From: Paenibacillus agricola
GTDB taxonomy: Bacteria; Bacillota; Bacilli; Paenibacillales; NBRC-103111
Direction: 5' to 3'
Assembly: GCF_011440305.1 (NCBI RefSeq)
Contig: NZ_JAAOIW010000006.1
Coordinates: forward strand, 310,001 to 374,000
Length of the DNA: 64,000 bases
In this document: in pieces, positions 16,580 through 26,277 of the stretch
Layout of the letters: each line of letters starts with the position of its first letter
Position numbering within the stretch: the first letter of the stretch is position 1
Translations under genes and position numbers: made by a program
The notes under the pieces: model-generated
The model's database searches: none
What the model saw: the letters and a program-made list of their open reading frames with translations, nothing else
What the model was told of the DNA's origin: nothing

Positions 16580-16787
16580 GCGTTAACTTATGTGACATTA
16601 GTTTTATTTGCGTTACTGTTTTATTTATTATTCGTAAAAATGAACAACTAAATTATATATTATTATGAAGAATAACAAATAATCATAATTATATGATATA
16701 TATATTGACGTATATTGTTATGTTAGTTTACAATAACATTACGAATTGAACTAAATTATTCGACACTGATAGGAGAAGCGTCTACAC

Positions 16788-17468
16788 ATGCTGCAAGCAA
16801 ATGAAAATGAGATTTATAAGGCGATTAAAGACGCGATTATTGAGCAAAAGCTTCGCCCCAATATGCAACTGGTAGAGGATGTGCTTGCTGAATCATTTGG
16901 TGTAAGTCGAACGCCTGTGCGAAATGTTTTGCGAAGGCTGGCTAGTGAAAAGTTGGTTACTGTTGTTCCCTACAAAGGAACATTTGTAGCATGTCCTACC
17001 ATCCATGAGGCCAAAGAAGTGTTTGAAATGCGCAGGATTCTTGAATCTGCTGCGATTAAGAAGGTTTGCAGCACCTTGACTGATCAACAGTTTCATCAAC
17101 TGGAATCGATGCTGGATGAAGAACATGAGGCGCATAAACAAGGAGATTTTTTGGGGGGATTACGAATATCCGGTGATTTTCACCTAAGTATTGCGAAGCT
17201 ATCAGGAAATAACTATCAGTATAGGTATTTGGAAGAATTGGTTTCCGTCACTTATATCATTATTGCTTTTTACGGCACTAGGAAGATGGTTTATTGTCAG
17301 GATCACAAAAAAATTCTAGTAGCCATTCGTAATGGAAATGCGGAGCTTGCGGAAAGCTTGATGATGGAGCACTTGAAGGAGATTGAAGCGGTTCTGGATT
17401 ATGAAGAAGCTGATACCAATCCCAAATCTCTAGCTGATATTTTTAAGTCGAAGGCAGCTCATCGTTAA
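16788..17468 (+). CDS. GntR-family (FCD) transcriptional regulator
   Basis: A 226-residue DNA-binding repressor/activator. The winged helix-turn-helix occupies about residues 8-70 (LVEDVLAESFGVSRTPVRNVLRRLASEKLVTVVPYKGTF). The FCD ligand domain follows (EVFEMRRILESAAIKKV; FHLSIAKLSGN; a late EHLKEIEAVLD His helix). FCD domains usually bind metal and a small carboxylate. It is transcribed in the same direction as the downstream ABC operon and separated from it by 150 bases containing TTGTATACAA palindromes, the type of site GntR/FCD proteins use. The upstream region is very AT-rich. Confidence 0.9.
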   Translation: MLQANENEIYKAIKDAIIEQKLRPNMQLVEDVLAESFGVSRTPVRNVLRRLASEKLVTVVPYKGTFVACPTIHEAKEVFEMRRILESAAIKKVCSTLTDQQFHQLESMLDEEHEAHKQGDFLGGLRISGDFHLSIAKLSGNNYQYRYLEELVSVTYIIIAFYGTRKMVYCQDHKKILVAIRNGNAELAESLMMEHLKEIEAVLDYEEADTNPKSLADIFKSKAAHR

Positions 17469-17499
17469 AAAATAGTTAGGTCATTTTTTTTACCCTACA

Positions 17500-17544
17500 T
17501 TGTATACAACCTTGTATGTGACTTATAGATCCAATTGCATACAA
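17500..17544 (+). promoter_or_regulatory. Candidate GntR/FCD operators
   Basis: A perfect palindrome TTGTATACAA (17500-17509), a half-site TTGTAT (17512-17517) and a one-mismatch copy TTGCATACAA (17535-17544) lie between the GntR gene and the binding-protein gene. Short symmetric sites containing GTATAC are typical for FadR-subfamily GntR regulators. Control of the downstream transporter operon by the adjacent regulator is inferred. Confidence 0.6.
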
Positions 17545-17618
17545 GCGCTAAGAAAAAGATAGCATGAGGCATACTGTTTATTCCTAATATTCCAATACGC
17601 AAAAGGGGAGAGGTTTGT

Positions 17619-18686
17619 ATGATAAGAAAAGGTTTAAAGGTTTGGATGGTTGCAGGTTTGGCCATGACGTTATTATTGACAGCATGCGGCACAACGAAGA
17701 CAGGGGACGGCGCAGCTTCTCAGAACGATTCGAAAAATGCTTCCAAACCGAATCCGATCATCAAATTGGGTTACGCCAAAAGTGTGATGTCCTATCCGAT
17801 GACACTTTTGCCGGATACAACGAAAAACCTGAATTTGGAGCTGTCCAGCTTCTCCTCCGGCAATGACGTGCTGACTGCGCTAGTATCAAAGAGTATTGAT
17901 GTAGCACAAATTACTTACTTGCATTACATTACCGCAATGGGAAAAGATCTAGATATCGTGCCCATATCCGGCCAGGTTAACGGGGGAACGGATATATTAA
18001 TTCATAAAGGCTTGGATTTGAAGGAAGAGGATTGGGATGGACTTAAGAAAATAATTACGGACTTTAAAGCACAGAAGAAGCCTTTTCGGGTAGCAGCTTC
18101 TCGGGGCAGTGCTCAAGACATCCAGATGAGGGGGGAATTTCTGCTGCACGGTATTGATCCGCTGAAGGATGTACAGATCATTAATATTCCGAATGTGACG
18201 GATCATATTACGGCGATTGAAAAAGGTGAGGTGGAAATGGCTACAACAGTAGAGCCTGTTGCTTCCATGGCCAAACTAAACGGAACAGCCAAGCATTTTA
18301 GCTTCCCCTACAATCAAGCGGCAGGTAAGCTGACGAATTTAATTGTTACCCGTTCAGATGTTATTAAGGAACGCCCGCAGGATTTGAAGGAAGTAGTGGG
18401 TGGTATTGTTGGTTTGTTGAATAAGCTGGATACCGATAAAAAAATATGGATAGATGTGGTTAACAAATACACACCATTGGATGAAAAAACGGGGAGCGAA
18501 GCTTTGAAAAATGCATACCCCGACTACAAAATACACCGTAAATCGGCACTTGCTATTGTTACGATGATGAAAGAATTGAATTATATTCAAACAGACGTAT
18601 CGGAAAAGGTGGGGACCAATATTGACTACACTTTCTTATCTCAAGTCACAGGAAAGTCCAAGGAAGAGCTCGGGTATAATGATTAG
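17619..18686 (+). CDS. ABC transporter substrate-binding lipoprotein (NitT/TauT/SsuA family)
   Basis: A 355-residue lipoprotein (lipobox LLTAC, Cys23) of the NMT1/SsuA-like periplasmic-binding fold. It shows the expected IKLGYAKSVMSYPMTLLPDTT start, SFSSGNDVLTALVSKSIDVAQI, and an RVAASRGSAQDIQMRGEFLLHGIDP mid-region. Start has GGGGAGAGG just upstream. Known relatives bind sulfonates, nitrate, thiamine precursors, riboflavin or aromatic acids; the ligand here is unknown. It is the first gene of a binding protein-permease-ATPase set, followed by a racemase-superfamily enzyme that may act on the imported compound. Confidence 0.88.
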   Translation: MIRKGLKVWMVAGLAMTLLLTACGTTKTGDGAASQNDSKNASKPNPIIKLGYAKSVMSYPMTLLPDTTKNLNLELSSFSSGNDVLTALVSKSIDVAQITYLHYITAMGKDLDIVPISGQVNGGTDILIHKGLDLKEEDWDGLKKIITDFKAQKKPFRVAASRGSAQDIQMRGEFLLHGIDPLKDVQIINIPNVTDHITAIEKGEVEMATTVEPVASMAKLNGTAKHFSFPYNQAAGKLTNLIVTRSDVIKERPQDLKEVVGGIVGLLNKLDTDKKIWIDVVNKYTPLDEKTGSEALKNAYPDYKIHRKSALAIVTMMKELNYIQTDVSEKVGTNIDYTFLSQVTGKSKEELGYND

Positions 18687-19488
18687 GGGCTTTTGGAATC
18701 AATATAAATTCCGTCTCATCGTACCTTGTGTGATCCTCGTTTTTTGGGAAATCATTTCAAGATCTGGGCTGTTTCCTTCGGCCCTGCTCCCCCCTCCGAG
18801 TAAGGTGCTGGCGGTTTGGTTGGATTGGGTGTTCGGTATAAATGGAAGTGCAGAGGTAAACAGTGGTGCTTGGGTGATGGATGTATTAAGCAGCGGAATG
18901 AGAGTAATGTCAGGCTATCTAATTGCCGTGGTGGTTGGAGTTTCAATGGGTGTGGCGATCGGGTGGTCAAAGTTCATTGAGAAATTGTTGGAGCCGACCA
19001 TCCAAATGCTGCGGCCGATTCCTCCGGTATCCTGGATTCCGCTTGCTATTATTTGGTTTGGTATAGCCAATAAGCCTGCTATTTTCCTCGTTTTTATTGG
19101 TTCTTTCTTCCCTATTGTCATCAATGCCATCCAAGGCGTGAAAACAACGGATAAAAACTTGATCCGTGCGGCGTCGATGATGGGAGCCAAACAATGGAAG
19201 CTGATTCGCTACGTTATATTACCGGCAGCACTGCCCAGTATTTTTACCGGTCTGCGTTTAGGGATAGGAATTGCTTGGGCATTAACGGTTACCGCTGAAA
19301 TGGTAGCTGTGAAAAGTGGATTGGGATACGTATTGTGGGATTCTTATTATTTCTTGAGATATGACTTGGTTATTGCAAGTATGGCGAGCATTGGGTTAAT
19401 GGGTTTCCTGATGGATGTTTTGATTAAGAAGGTCATGGACCGGATGCTCCATTGGCAGCGAAATACTTCTATTGAAGGAATGAAATAA
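18679..19488 (+). CDS. ABC transporter permease (NitT/TauT family)
   Basis: A 269-residue inner-membrane permease. I use the ATG at 18679, which overlaps the binding-protein stop by eight bases; the longer frame from 18622 would extend deep into the upstream gene. The binding-protein-dependent permease loop is clear: AASMMGAKQWKLIRYVILPAALPSIFTGLRLGIGIAW, the EAA-type coupling motif, after LRPIPPVSWIPLAIIWFGIANKP. Six hydrophobic segments are visible. It partners the lipoprotein upstream and the ATPase 24 bases downstream. Confidence 0.9.
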   Translation: MIRGFWNQYKFRLIVPCVILVFWEIISRSGLFPSALLPPPSKVLAVWLDWVFGINGSAEVNSGAWVMDVLSSGMRVMSGYLIAVVVGVSMGVAIGWSKFIEKLLEPTIQMLRPIPPVSWIPLAIIWFGIANKPAIFLVFIGSFFPIVINAIQGVKTTDKNLIRAASMMGAKQWKLIRYVILPAALPSIFTGLRLGIGIAWALTVTAEMVAVKSGLGYVLWDSYYFLRYDLVIASMASIGLMGFLMDVLIKKVMDRMLHWQRNTSIEGMK

Positions 19489-19512
19489 AGCACAGAAGGT
19501 AGGGGGTCTAGC

Positions 19513-20301
19513 ATGCCGATTATTGAAATGAAGCAAATTGTCAAAATATTCGAGGATCCAAAAAGAAAAACTAATCTGTTAGCTATTGATCATGTAGATC
19601 TTAATGTGGAGGAAAATGAGTTCCTCTGCATCCTTGGGCCCAGCGGCTGCGGGAAATCAACCTTGCTCAATATGATTGCGGGCTTCGAGAAGCAAACGTC
19701 GGGTGATGTTTTGATGAATCAGAAGCGGGTGGATGCACCTGGACCCGAACGGGGCGTTGTTTTCCAACAACCGACGTTGATGCCTTGGCTGCCCGTATGG
19801 GAAAATGTGTCCTTCCATTTAAAGCTTGAGGGTGTCGCTGCTTCCATCCGTAAAGAGAGGGCGAAGGAATACATTGAAATGGTCGGTTTGAAAGGGTTCG
19901 AAAACCATTATCCGCATGAGCTTTCGGGTGGGATGAATCAAAGGGTAGGTATAGCAAGAGCCTTGATGCTGAATCCTTCGGTCATCCTTATGGATGAGCC
20001 GTTTGCCTCGATTGATGCACAGACAAAGACGGATATGCAAGAGGAACTGGTTAAAATATGGGAAAAACATAAAATTACGATTATTTTTATTACCCATAGC
20101 ATTGATGAGGCGTTAATACTGGGTACTAAGGTTGCTGTAATGACTCGCAGACCGGGAACCATTCGTGAGACGATGTCGATATCCTTGCCACGACCGCGAG
20201 ATGTTACATCCGATGCGTTTAACCGTTATAAACGACAAATTCTCGATTTGCTGAAAGAAGAAGGGGAGCTAGCCAAAGCAGCCTCGCGTTCTTCTTCCTA
20301 A
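19513..20301 (+). CDS. ABC transporter ATP-binding protein (SsuB/TauB family)
   Basis: The ATPase of the importer (262 residues). Walker A is GPSGCGKST (42-50), the Q-loop is in VVFQQPTLMPWL, the signature is LSGGM (137-141), Walker B is ILMDEP (158-163), followed by FASIDAQT, and the H-loop His is near 195. The HELSGGMNQRVGIARAL region is standard for the nitrate/sulfonate/taurine subfamily. Start is supported by GTAGGGGG upstream. A short spacer of 26 bases leads to the racemase-like gene, so all four genes probably share one message. Confidence 0.92.
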   Translation: MPIIEMKQIVKIFEDPKRKTNLLAIDHVDLNVEENEFLCILGPSGCGKSTLLNMIAGFEKQTSGDVLMNQKRVDAPGPERGVVFQQPTLMPWLPVWENVSFHLKLEGVAASIRKERAKEYIEMVGLKGFENHYPHELSGGMNQRVGIARALMLNPSVILMDEPFASIDAQTKTDMQEELVKIWEKHKITIIFITHSIDEALILGTKVAVMTRRPGTIRETMSISLPRPRDVTSDAFNRYKRQILDLLKEEGELAKAASRSSS

Positions 20302-20327
20302 ATCCAGCCGAGACACAAGGAGAATCG

Positions 20328-21083
20328 ATGACAATGAAACTAAAGAAGCTAGGAATGCTTACACCTTCTTCGAACACGGTGTTAGAGCCGATAACCTGTT
20401 CAATCCTTCGAGGAGTCCCTGGTGTGGCTGCACATTTCTCCCGATTTAAAGTGACTGAGGTTTCGCTTACATCGTCAGCAGCCAGCCAGTTCTCGATAGA
20501 ACCGATGCTGCAGGCAGCACTTTTGCTGGCAGATGCGCAGGTCGATGTCATAGCTTATAATGGCACCTCTGGTGGATGGCTCGGTTTTGACTATGATAGG
20601 AGGCTTTGCGAAAAAATTACACAGGAAACAGGAATCCCTGCGACAACCTCGGTGCTGGCCTTGAATGAGCTATTTTCTGTTTTTCAAGTAAAACAGTTTG
20701 GACTTGTTTCCCCTTCTGGACAGGCTATCGCTGAACGTATTATTGAAAATTATAGTCAGCTAGGGCTGCAATGTGTAGATTACGCGTGCTCTGGAATATC
20801 GAACAACTACGCATGCGCTAATGTGGATGAAGAGTCGATTAAAGGAATGGTCAGGAGCGTTGCGCTTTCCGGGGCTAAGGCAATTACAACCTTTGGTACA
20901 AACCTTTGGTCCGCTCAATTAGCAGAGGAGTTGGAACGGGAGCTGGATATTCTTGTTTTAGATACGATATCAGTTGTCGTCTGGAAATGCTTGCACATGG
21001 CAGGTATTTCTCCGCAATCCATTTCCGGCTGGGGGAAGTTGTTTGCAGCTAAAGAGTTTCAGGAGATGTCGAATAAGATTTAG
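20328..21083 (+). CDS. Asp/Glu racemase-superfamily protein (maleate isomerase/AMDase-like), both catalytic Cys replaced
   Basis: A 251-residue cytoplasmic enzyme of the Asp/Glu racemase superfamily, nearest in layout to maleate cis-trans isomerase and arylmalonate decarboxylase. N-terminal LGMLTPSSNTVLEP is the typical carboxylate-binding start. In the family the two catalytic Cys lie in C-T-S-G and S-C-T-N-type motifs. Here they read YNGTSGG (Gly79) and TTFGTNLW (Gly190), so neither Cys is present; other Cys residues (150, 154, 162) are elsewhere. It may have lost racemase chemistry or act by another route. It closes the ABC operon, and AAGGAG precedes the ATG. The alignment of the two positions is from memory of the family. 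Confidence 0.78.
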   Translation: MTMKLKKLGMLTPSSNTVLEPITCSILRGVPGVAAHFSRFKVTEVSLTSSAASQFSIEPMLQAALLLADAQVDVIAYNGTSGGWLGFDYDRRLCEKITQETGIPATTSVLALNELFSVFQVKQFGLVSPSGQAIAERIIENYSQLGLQCVDYACSGISNNYACANVDEESIKGMVRSVALSGAKAITTFGTNLWSAQLAEELERELDILVLDTISVVVWKCLHMAGISPQSISGWGKLFAAKEFQEMSNKI

Positions 21084-21110
21084 TAATTCTTCGGGCGTGA
21101 TTGTAATAGA

Positions 21111-21157
21111 TGAGTCATATAAGGGTGATCCATTCCCTTTGTATGGCTCATTTTTGT
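21111..21157 (+). terminator. Intrinsic terminator
   Basis: Hairpin TGAGTCATA...AAGGG / CCCTT...TATGGCTCA with one G-T pair and a short bulge, followed by TTTTT. Ends the ABC-racemase operon. Confidence 0.75.
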
Positions 21158-21421
21158 GTGTCATAGCTTACAGGCTGCCCTTTCCAATTCGTTCAATTGC
21201 ACATCATATAAGGCCATCTTGTAGTTGATTCTTTAGCCTAGTAATCTGGGTACTAGCATAAACCTACTGTGGCTGTCTCCTTACAGGTCGATTAGAATGA
21301 GTATATGGTTCATCATCCATGACTCACGAATGCTTGTGACCTCCAATATTTAGGTTATTTATGATCTCCACTATTTATGATCTCAAATATTCATCATCCG
21401 AAAGAAAAGAGGGACCTGGCC

Positions 21422-22375
<954 letters not shown>

Positions 22376-22509
22376 CTAAGAGATAGGTTGCTGGAGCGTA
22401 TAACTGTGTCGGAATTGACGGACGGATTTTTTTTCGCTTCCGCCACAGGGACTCCCTCTCCGAGCCATGCTTGGGCACCGTGAGGCAAGAAGTATAAGGC
22501 CATCTTTAT

Positions 22510-22561
22510 GGAAGTCGTTCGTTTGGTGATACAAACGACCTCCAGAAAGTGGTCTTTTTTT
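22510..22561 (+). terminator. Hairpin pair with T-tract, probable terminator
   Basis: GTCGTTCGTTTG / CAAACGAC hairpin (22513-22539), overlapped by a short GACC...GGTC stem followed by seven T residues. The two structures share bases and cannot form together. The weak second stem makes efficiency uncertain. Confidence 0.5.
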
Positions 22562-22620
22562 GTTCTGCGTTTCAATGAGAAGAAGCGTGAATATCGTTTA
22601 GAGACGATCTCCGGCTCTTG

Positions 22621-23571
22621 TCACTCCGGCTCCACCAGTTGCAAACCAAACGGGGCATCGCGGTCACAAATCAGCTTGCCATCTATAACCTCCAGCTTGG
22701 CGACTTGAATAGAGGAACGGCGTTCCTTGTACGTTCGTTCAGGCTGGCCGGGTATTCGCTCGGGATGGGTGAAATAAAAAATATAAGCATGCTCGCCTTG
22801 AACAACAACATCGGCATGAAGCCCGATAGCTTGGTCGTCCTCACGCTGTCCGGGCTGATCGAGAATGAGCCCGTTTTTCACCCAATGGCTGCCATCCTCC
22901 GATTGGTACACACCTTGTCCCCGCCATTCGTCCACGATCATCCAATAGCTGCCGCTTAAGATAAATACGTTGGGTCCCTCATGGGCGCGATCCGTAATTA
23001 CGGCTCCGACTACATGCCAATTGTACAAATCCTCGCTGTCCGCGGCGTAGGTGTGGGATTGGTTGTCCTCGTCCTTGTACCACATCCGAAAGCGTCCATC
23101 AGGCAACGTATGCACGCAGGCATCAATTACACGCTCCGAGCTAAGCTGAAGCCGGGACCTGAATGTCCATTGCAATAAATCAGGGCTCGTATAATGCAAA
23201 ATCTCACGTTTATGCCCCTCCCATTGCAGAGGGACGCCCTGAATATAGCTGACATACATATGGTACACGCCTTCATGCCAGTAAACCTCGGGAGCCCAGA
23301 ACGTATTACGCCCCCATTCCAGCTCCAGGCCGGCAAGGGTTCCCCGGTACAGCCAGCTTTGGCCGCCATCTGCGGAGGAAGCCACACCAAGGTCAGTACC
23401 ATGAACCCACTGAACGCCAACCCCATCTGATGTCGCGCGCCGATTCGTATAAATCATCCACCATTCCTTGGCTTGGCGATTCCAAATGAGCGTTGGATCT
23501 GCGGCACCATCATAGATTGGGTCACGAAATAAAGGTGCCCTCCTGGAAGAAAGCTTAGGTTGAATAGCCAT
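22621..23571 (-). CDS. Glycoside hydrolase family 43/32-like five-bladed propeller protein
   Basis: A 316-residue protein without signal peptide, with the GH43-type five-bladed beta-propeller pattern. It has an early FRDPIYDGAADPTLIWNR (Asp of the catalytic-base blade), FWAPEVYWHEGVYHMYVS (WAPE motif), an RVIDACVHTLPDGRFRMWYKD blade and HEGPNVFILSGSYWMIVDEW, whose Glu fits the acid-catalyst blade. Such enzymes hydrolyse arabino-, xylo- or galacto-oligosaccharides; intracellular location suggests action on imported oligomers. AGGAGG lies 10 bases before the ATG. It is divergent from the sensor-regulator at 23710. Confidence 0.82.
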   Translation of the reverse strand: MAIQPKLSSRRAPLFRDPIYDGAADPTLIWNRQAKEWWMIYTNRRATSDGVGVQWVHGTDLGVASSADGGQSWLYRGTLAGLELEWGRNTFWAPEVYWHEGVYHMYVSYIQGVPLQWEGHKREILHYTSPDLLQWTFRSRLQLSSERVIDACVHTLPDGRFRMWYKDEDNQSHTYAADSEDLYNWHVVGAVITDRAHEGPNVFILSGSYWMIVDEWRGQGVYQSEDGSHWVKNGLILDQPGQREDDQAIGLHADVVVQGEHAYIFYFTHPERIPGQPERTYKERRSSIQVAKLEVIDGKLICDRDAPFGLQLVEPE

Positions 23572-23709
23572 CGGTTAGTGCCTCCTTTTTGATTTAAGTG
23601 TATATAGCATAGTAAAATTAATCCATAATGAACATAAAAAAACAATTATCCTCAAAAGCAGAGCCATATGATACAATGGGAACCATTAAATATGCTGATG
23701 GAGGAAGCT

Positions 23710-25968
23710 ATGCCCCCGCGATTCTCTTTTTTCATTAAACTGATGACGTTTACAACGTTGATTAGTACAATTCCACTGCTATGCCTAGGCATGTACGCCT
23801 TCTTTCAATCCACTTCCACGGTTCAAAATAAAGTTAATGAAGCAAACGTTTTCATTTTACAGCAGTCGCAGAGCAGGGTGGAGCAGATCCTTAAGTTAAT
23901 AGACCAGGTGTCGGGTCGTTATGCGGATACGCCCTTTGTAGCCAACGCGATAGCCAAGCGTCTGGAAATTGAAGATTTTCAAGACATCGACTCGCTCGTT
24001 AAGGGGCTTCTGGGCGTGCAGACGTATGAGCTGGGGGTCAAGGATGTCGAGCTTCATAGCCGTAACGATTGGTATATCAAGGACGGAGGCTTTTACTTTG
24101 GGACGGCAGTGGCTAAGGAAGCAGCATCCCTGAACTCTGCCTATAATTCCCGCTGGGTTCCCAATGTGGATCAAGCCTTTGCTGGGATCAAGCTGGTGAA
24201 AACGATCCCCTCCACGGCGGCTGAGCCAAAGGGCTACTTAACGGTCCGTGTATCGAATACGGAGCTGGCCAAGCTGCTGACGGGTGGGTTCTCGACCCGT
24301 GAAACGATGGTTGTTGATGATAAGATGAATATTATTATACATAGCAATGCGGTAAGAATTGGGCAAAGCGTATTAGCTGAGCCTTGGTCGAAGGAGCTGC
24401 AGGCCACGGGCAGTACGCAAGGCTATATCAACAGCACCTCCATGGGCATCCCTTATAGTGTAAGCTATAACCAGTCCCGCTACAATAATTGGATATATGT
24501 ATCCGTCATTCCCATAGAGGAAGCAAGGAAGGAATCCGCCTCGATTGGCTGGGCCACATTGACGGCATGCTTGCTCTTGCTGTTATTTACCGCGCTCCTG
24601 TCTTATTGGGGCTCCATGCGGATGTCTTTTCCGATGCGCAGGCTGATGGAGTTTACGATGCGCCACAGCAAGCTGTCCATCGGAGGGGGCGCTGAGGCGA
24701 AGGACGAATGGCAATGGATTGGCTCACAATTTGCTTCGCTGCACCAGTCCAAGGAGCAATTGGAAAACCAAATGAAGATCCAATCCGGACAGCTCATCGA
24801 CTACTTTATGCTTAAGCTGTTCCAAGGCGAGCTCTACCGCAGTGAGCTGGAGGAGAAAGCCAGTCAGTTTCAGCTACCTGTATGGCGTCGGTATGCGGTA
24901 TTGGTTCTGCAAATCGATACGCTGGAGCAAACGCGCTACAAGGCTAGTGAGCAGGATCTGCTCTTGTTTGCAATCAATAATATCGCCGCTGAGCTTATTC
25001 CGCCGCCGCAGCGGATCCACGCGATGCTGGTTGGTAATTACCAGGTGACGCTGGTTGGCAGCAGCGAAGAGGATCATCGGGCGCTGCTCGGAGAGCTAAG
25101 CAGCCTTGCCGAATCCGTGCAGCGGGCGGTTGACGAATTCCTGGGGCTTAAGGCCAGCATCGGCATCAGCCGACCTTATGAGCTGATGTATGCAACGCCG
25201 CAAGCGCTGCTTGAGGCCAAGGAAGCGCTGCAATACCGGATTCGCCTCGGAGAAAAAGCGATTCTTCATCTGGACGATCTGCTGCCGCAGCAGGCGTCCC
25301 GCCATTACTATCCGCACCATTTGGTGTCGGAGCTCACACAGGCGATAGCCTTGCTCGATAAGGAGCGGGCCTGCGAGCTGCTCCAACAAATTATTCAGGA
25401 GGTCATTCGGGTAGAGACCGACCCGAATCTGTATCGAATGTCCTTTGCGATGCTGTTAACCGATCTGGCACGGGTGATGTACGATATGGGGGATACCGGA
25501 GAGCTGTTTTCCCAGGAGCATCGCAATGAGTATGAACAGCTATTCAGCCTCAAAACAACACAGGAAGTGGAGGGCTGGTTCAAGACGCAGATTATTCATC
25601 CGATGATCGAGCTAACACGCAAACGGCATGATTCGTCAGGCAAAAGTATTTCAAGATCTGTCATGGATTTGATCCACGACAATTATGACAGCGACCTTAC
25701 GCTAGACCATTGCGCGATGCGGATGAATTACAGCACGCATTATATACGCCGGATGTTCCGCAAGGAAACTGGTATGAATTTCAGCGATTACTTGGCCGGG
25801 TTCCGCCATGATATGGCGAAAAGCTGGCTGAGTGGAACGGAAATGAAGATCACCGAGGTAGCTGAGCGGTTGCAATATACGAACGAACAAAATTTCATCC
25901 GCCATTTCCGCAAGCTGGAGGGGATGACGCCCGGCCAATACAGGGAGCAAAAAGTAAAAGAGCAGTGA
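23710..25968 (+). CDS. Membrane-bound AraC-family regulator with extracellular Cache-like sensor
   Basis: A 752-residue regulator. The ATG at 23710 follows GGAGG; a longer frame from 23668 is less supported. Two transmembrane segments (about residues 10-30 and 285-305) enclose a Cache-like extracellular domain, then come a HAMP-like linker, a middle region and a C-terminal AraC double helix-turn-helix (final 100 residues, with SRSVMDLIHDNYDSDLTLDHCA and TPGQYRE). This YesS-type design senses sugars outside the cell and controls an adjacent ABC transporter in Paenibacillus. It precedes the transport genes at 26278-29749, and a terminator follows it. Confidence 0.9.
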   Translation: MPPRFSFFIKLMTFTTLISTIPLLCLGMYAFFQSTSTVQNKVNEANVFILQQSQSRVEQILKLIDQVSGRYADTPFVANAIAKRLEIEDFQDIDSLVKGLLGVQTYELGVKDVELHSRNDWYIKDGGFYFGTAVAKEAASLNSAYNSRWVPNVDQAFAGIKLVKTIPSTAAEPKGYLTVRVSNTELAKLLTGGFSTRETMVVDDKMNIIIHSNAVRIGQSVLAEPWSKELQATGSTQGYINSTSMGIPYSVSYNQSRYNNWIYVSVIPIEEARKESASIGWATLTACLLLLLFTALLSYWGSMRMSFPMRRLMEFTMRHSKLSIGGGAEAKDEWQWIGSQFASLHQSKEQLENQMKIQSGQLIDYFMLKLFQGELYRSELEEKASQFQLPVWRRYAVLVLQIDTLEQTRYKASEQDLLLFAINNIAAELIPPPQRIHAMLVGNYQVTLVGSSEEDHRALLGELSSLAESVQRAVDEFLGLKASIGISRPYELMYATPQALLEAKEALQYRIRLGEKAILHLDDLLPQQASRHYYPHHLVSELTQAIALLDKERACELLQQIIQEVIRVETDPNLYRMSFAMLLTDLARVMYDMGDTGELFSQEHRNEYEQLFSLKTTQEVEGWFKTQIIHPMIELTRKRHDSSGKSISRSVMDLIHDNYDSDLTLDHCAMRMNYSTHYIRRMFRKETGMNFSDYLAGFRHDMAKSWLSGTEMKITEVAERLQYTNEQNFIRHFRKLEGMTPGQYREQKVKEQ

Positions 25969-26031
25969 AAGGGTTTGCTGTTAATAGTGGTGTCCGAGAG
26001 AAGTGGTATTTGAGAATAAGCGGTATCCGTG

Positions 26032-26060
26032 AGAAGCGCTAAGCCTGCGCTTCTTTTTTT
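26032..26060 (+). terminator. Intrinsic terminator
   Basis: AGAAGCGC / GCGCTTCT stem with a seven-base loop and eight or more T residues. Just upstream, the phrase GAGAA-GCGGTATC-like repeats three times. Separates the regulator gene from the transporter operon. Confidence 0.9.
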
Positions 26061-26277
26061 TGAGTAAGGCGTCCCTTCTTAAGCCTGGTTTTCCTTGAGC
26101 CTTCAAGGATTATTACCGAGGGACGCTAGTGATTATAAGCCCTATTAAAGCTGGCATAATCTCTTGTTTATTCCTGCTTTTAGCTCCTAACAGCAGGTGG
26201 AGCGCTGCTGATTATTGAACGCAACCCGCGGCTTAGGTATGCTGGCGCTATCAACAGGAATCGAAGGAGGACATGGG

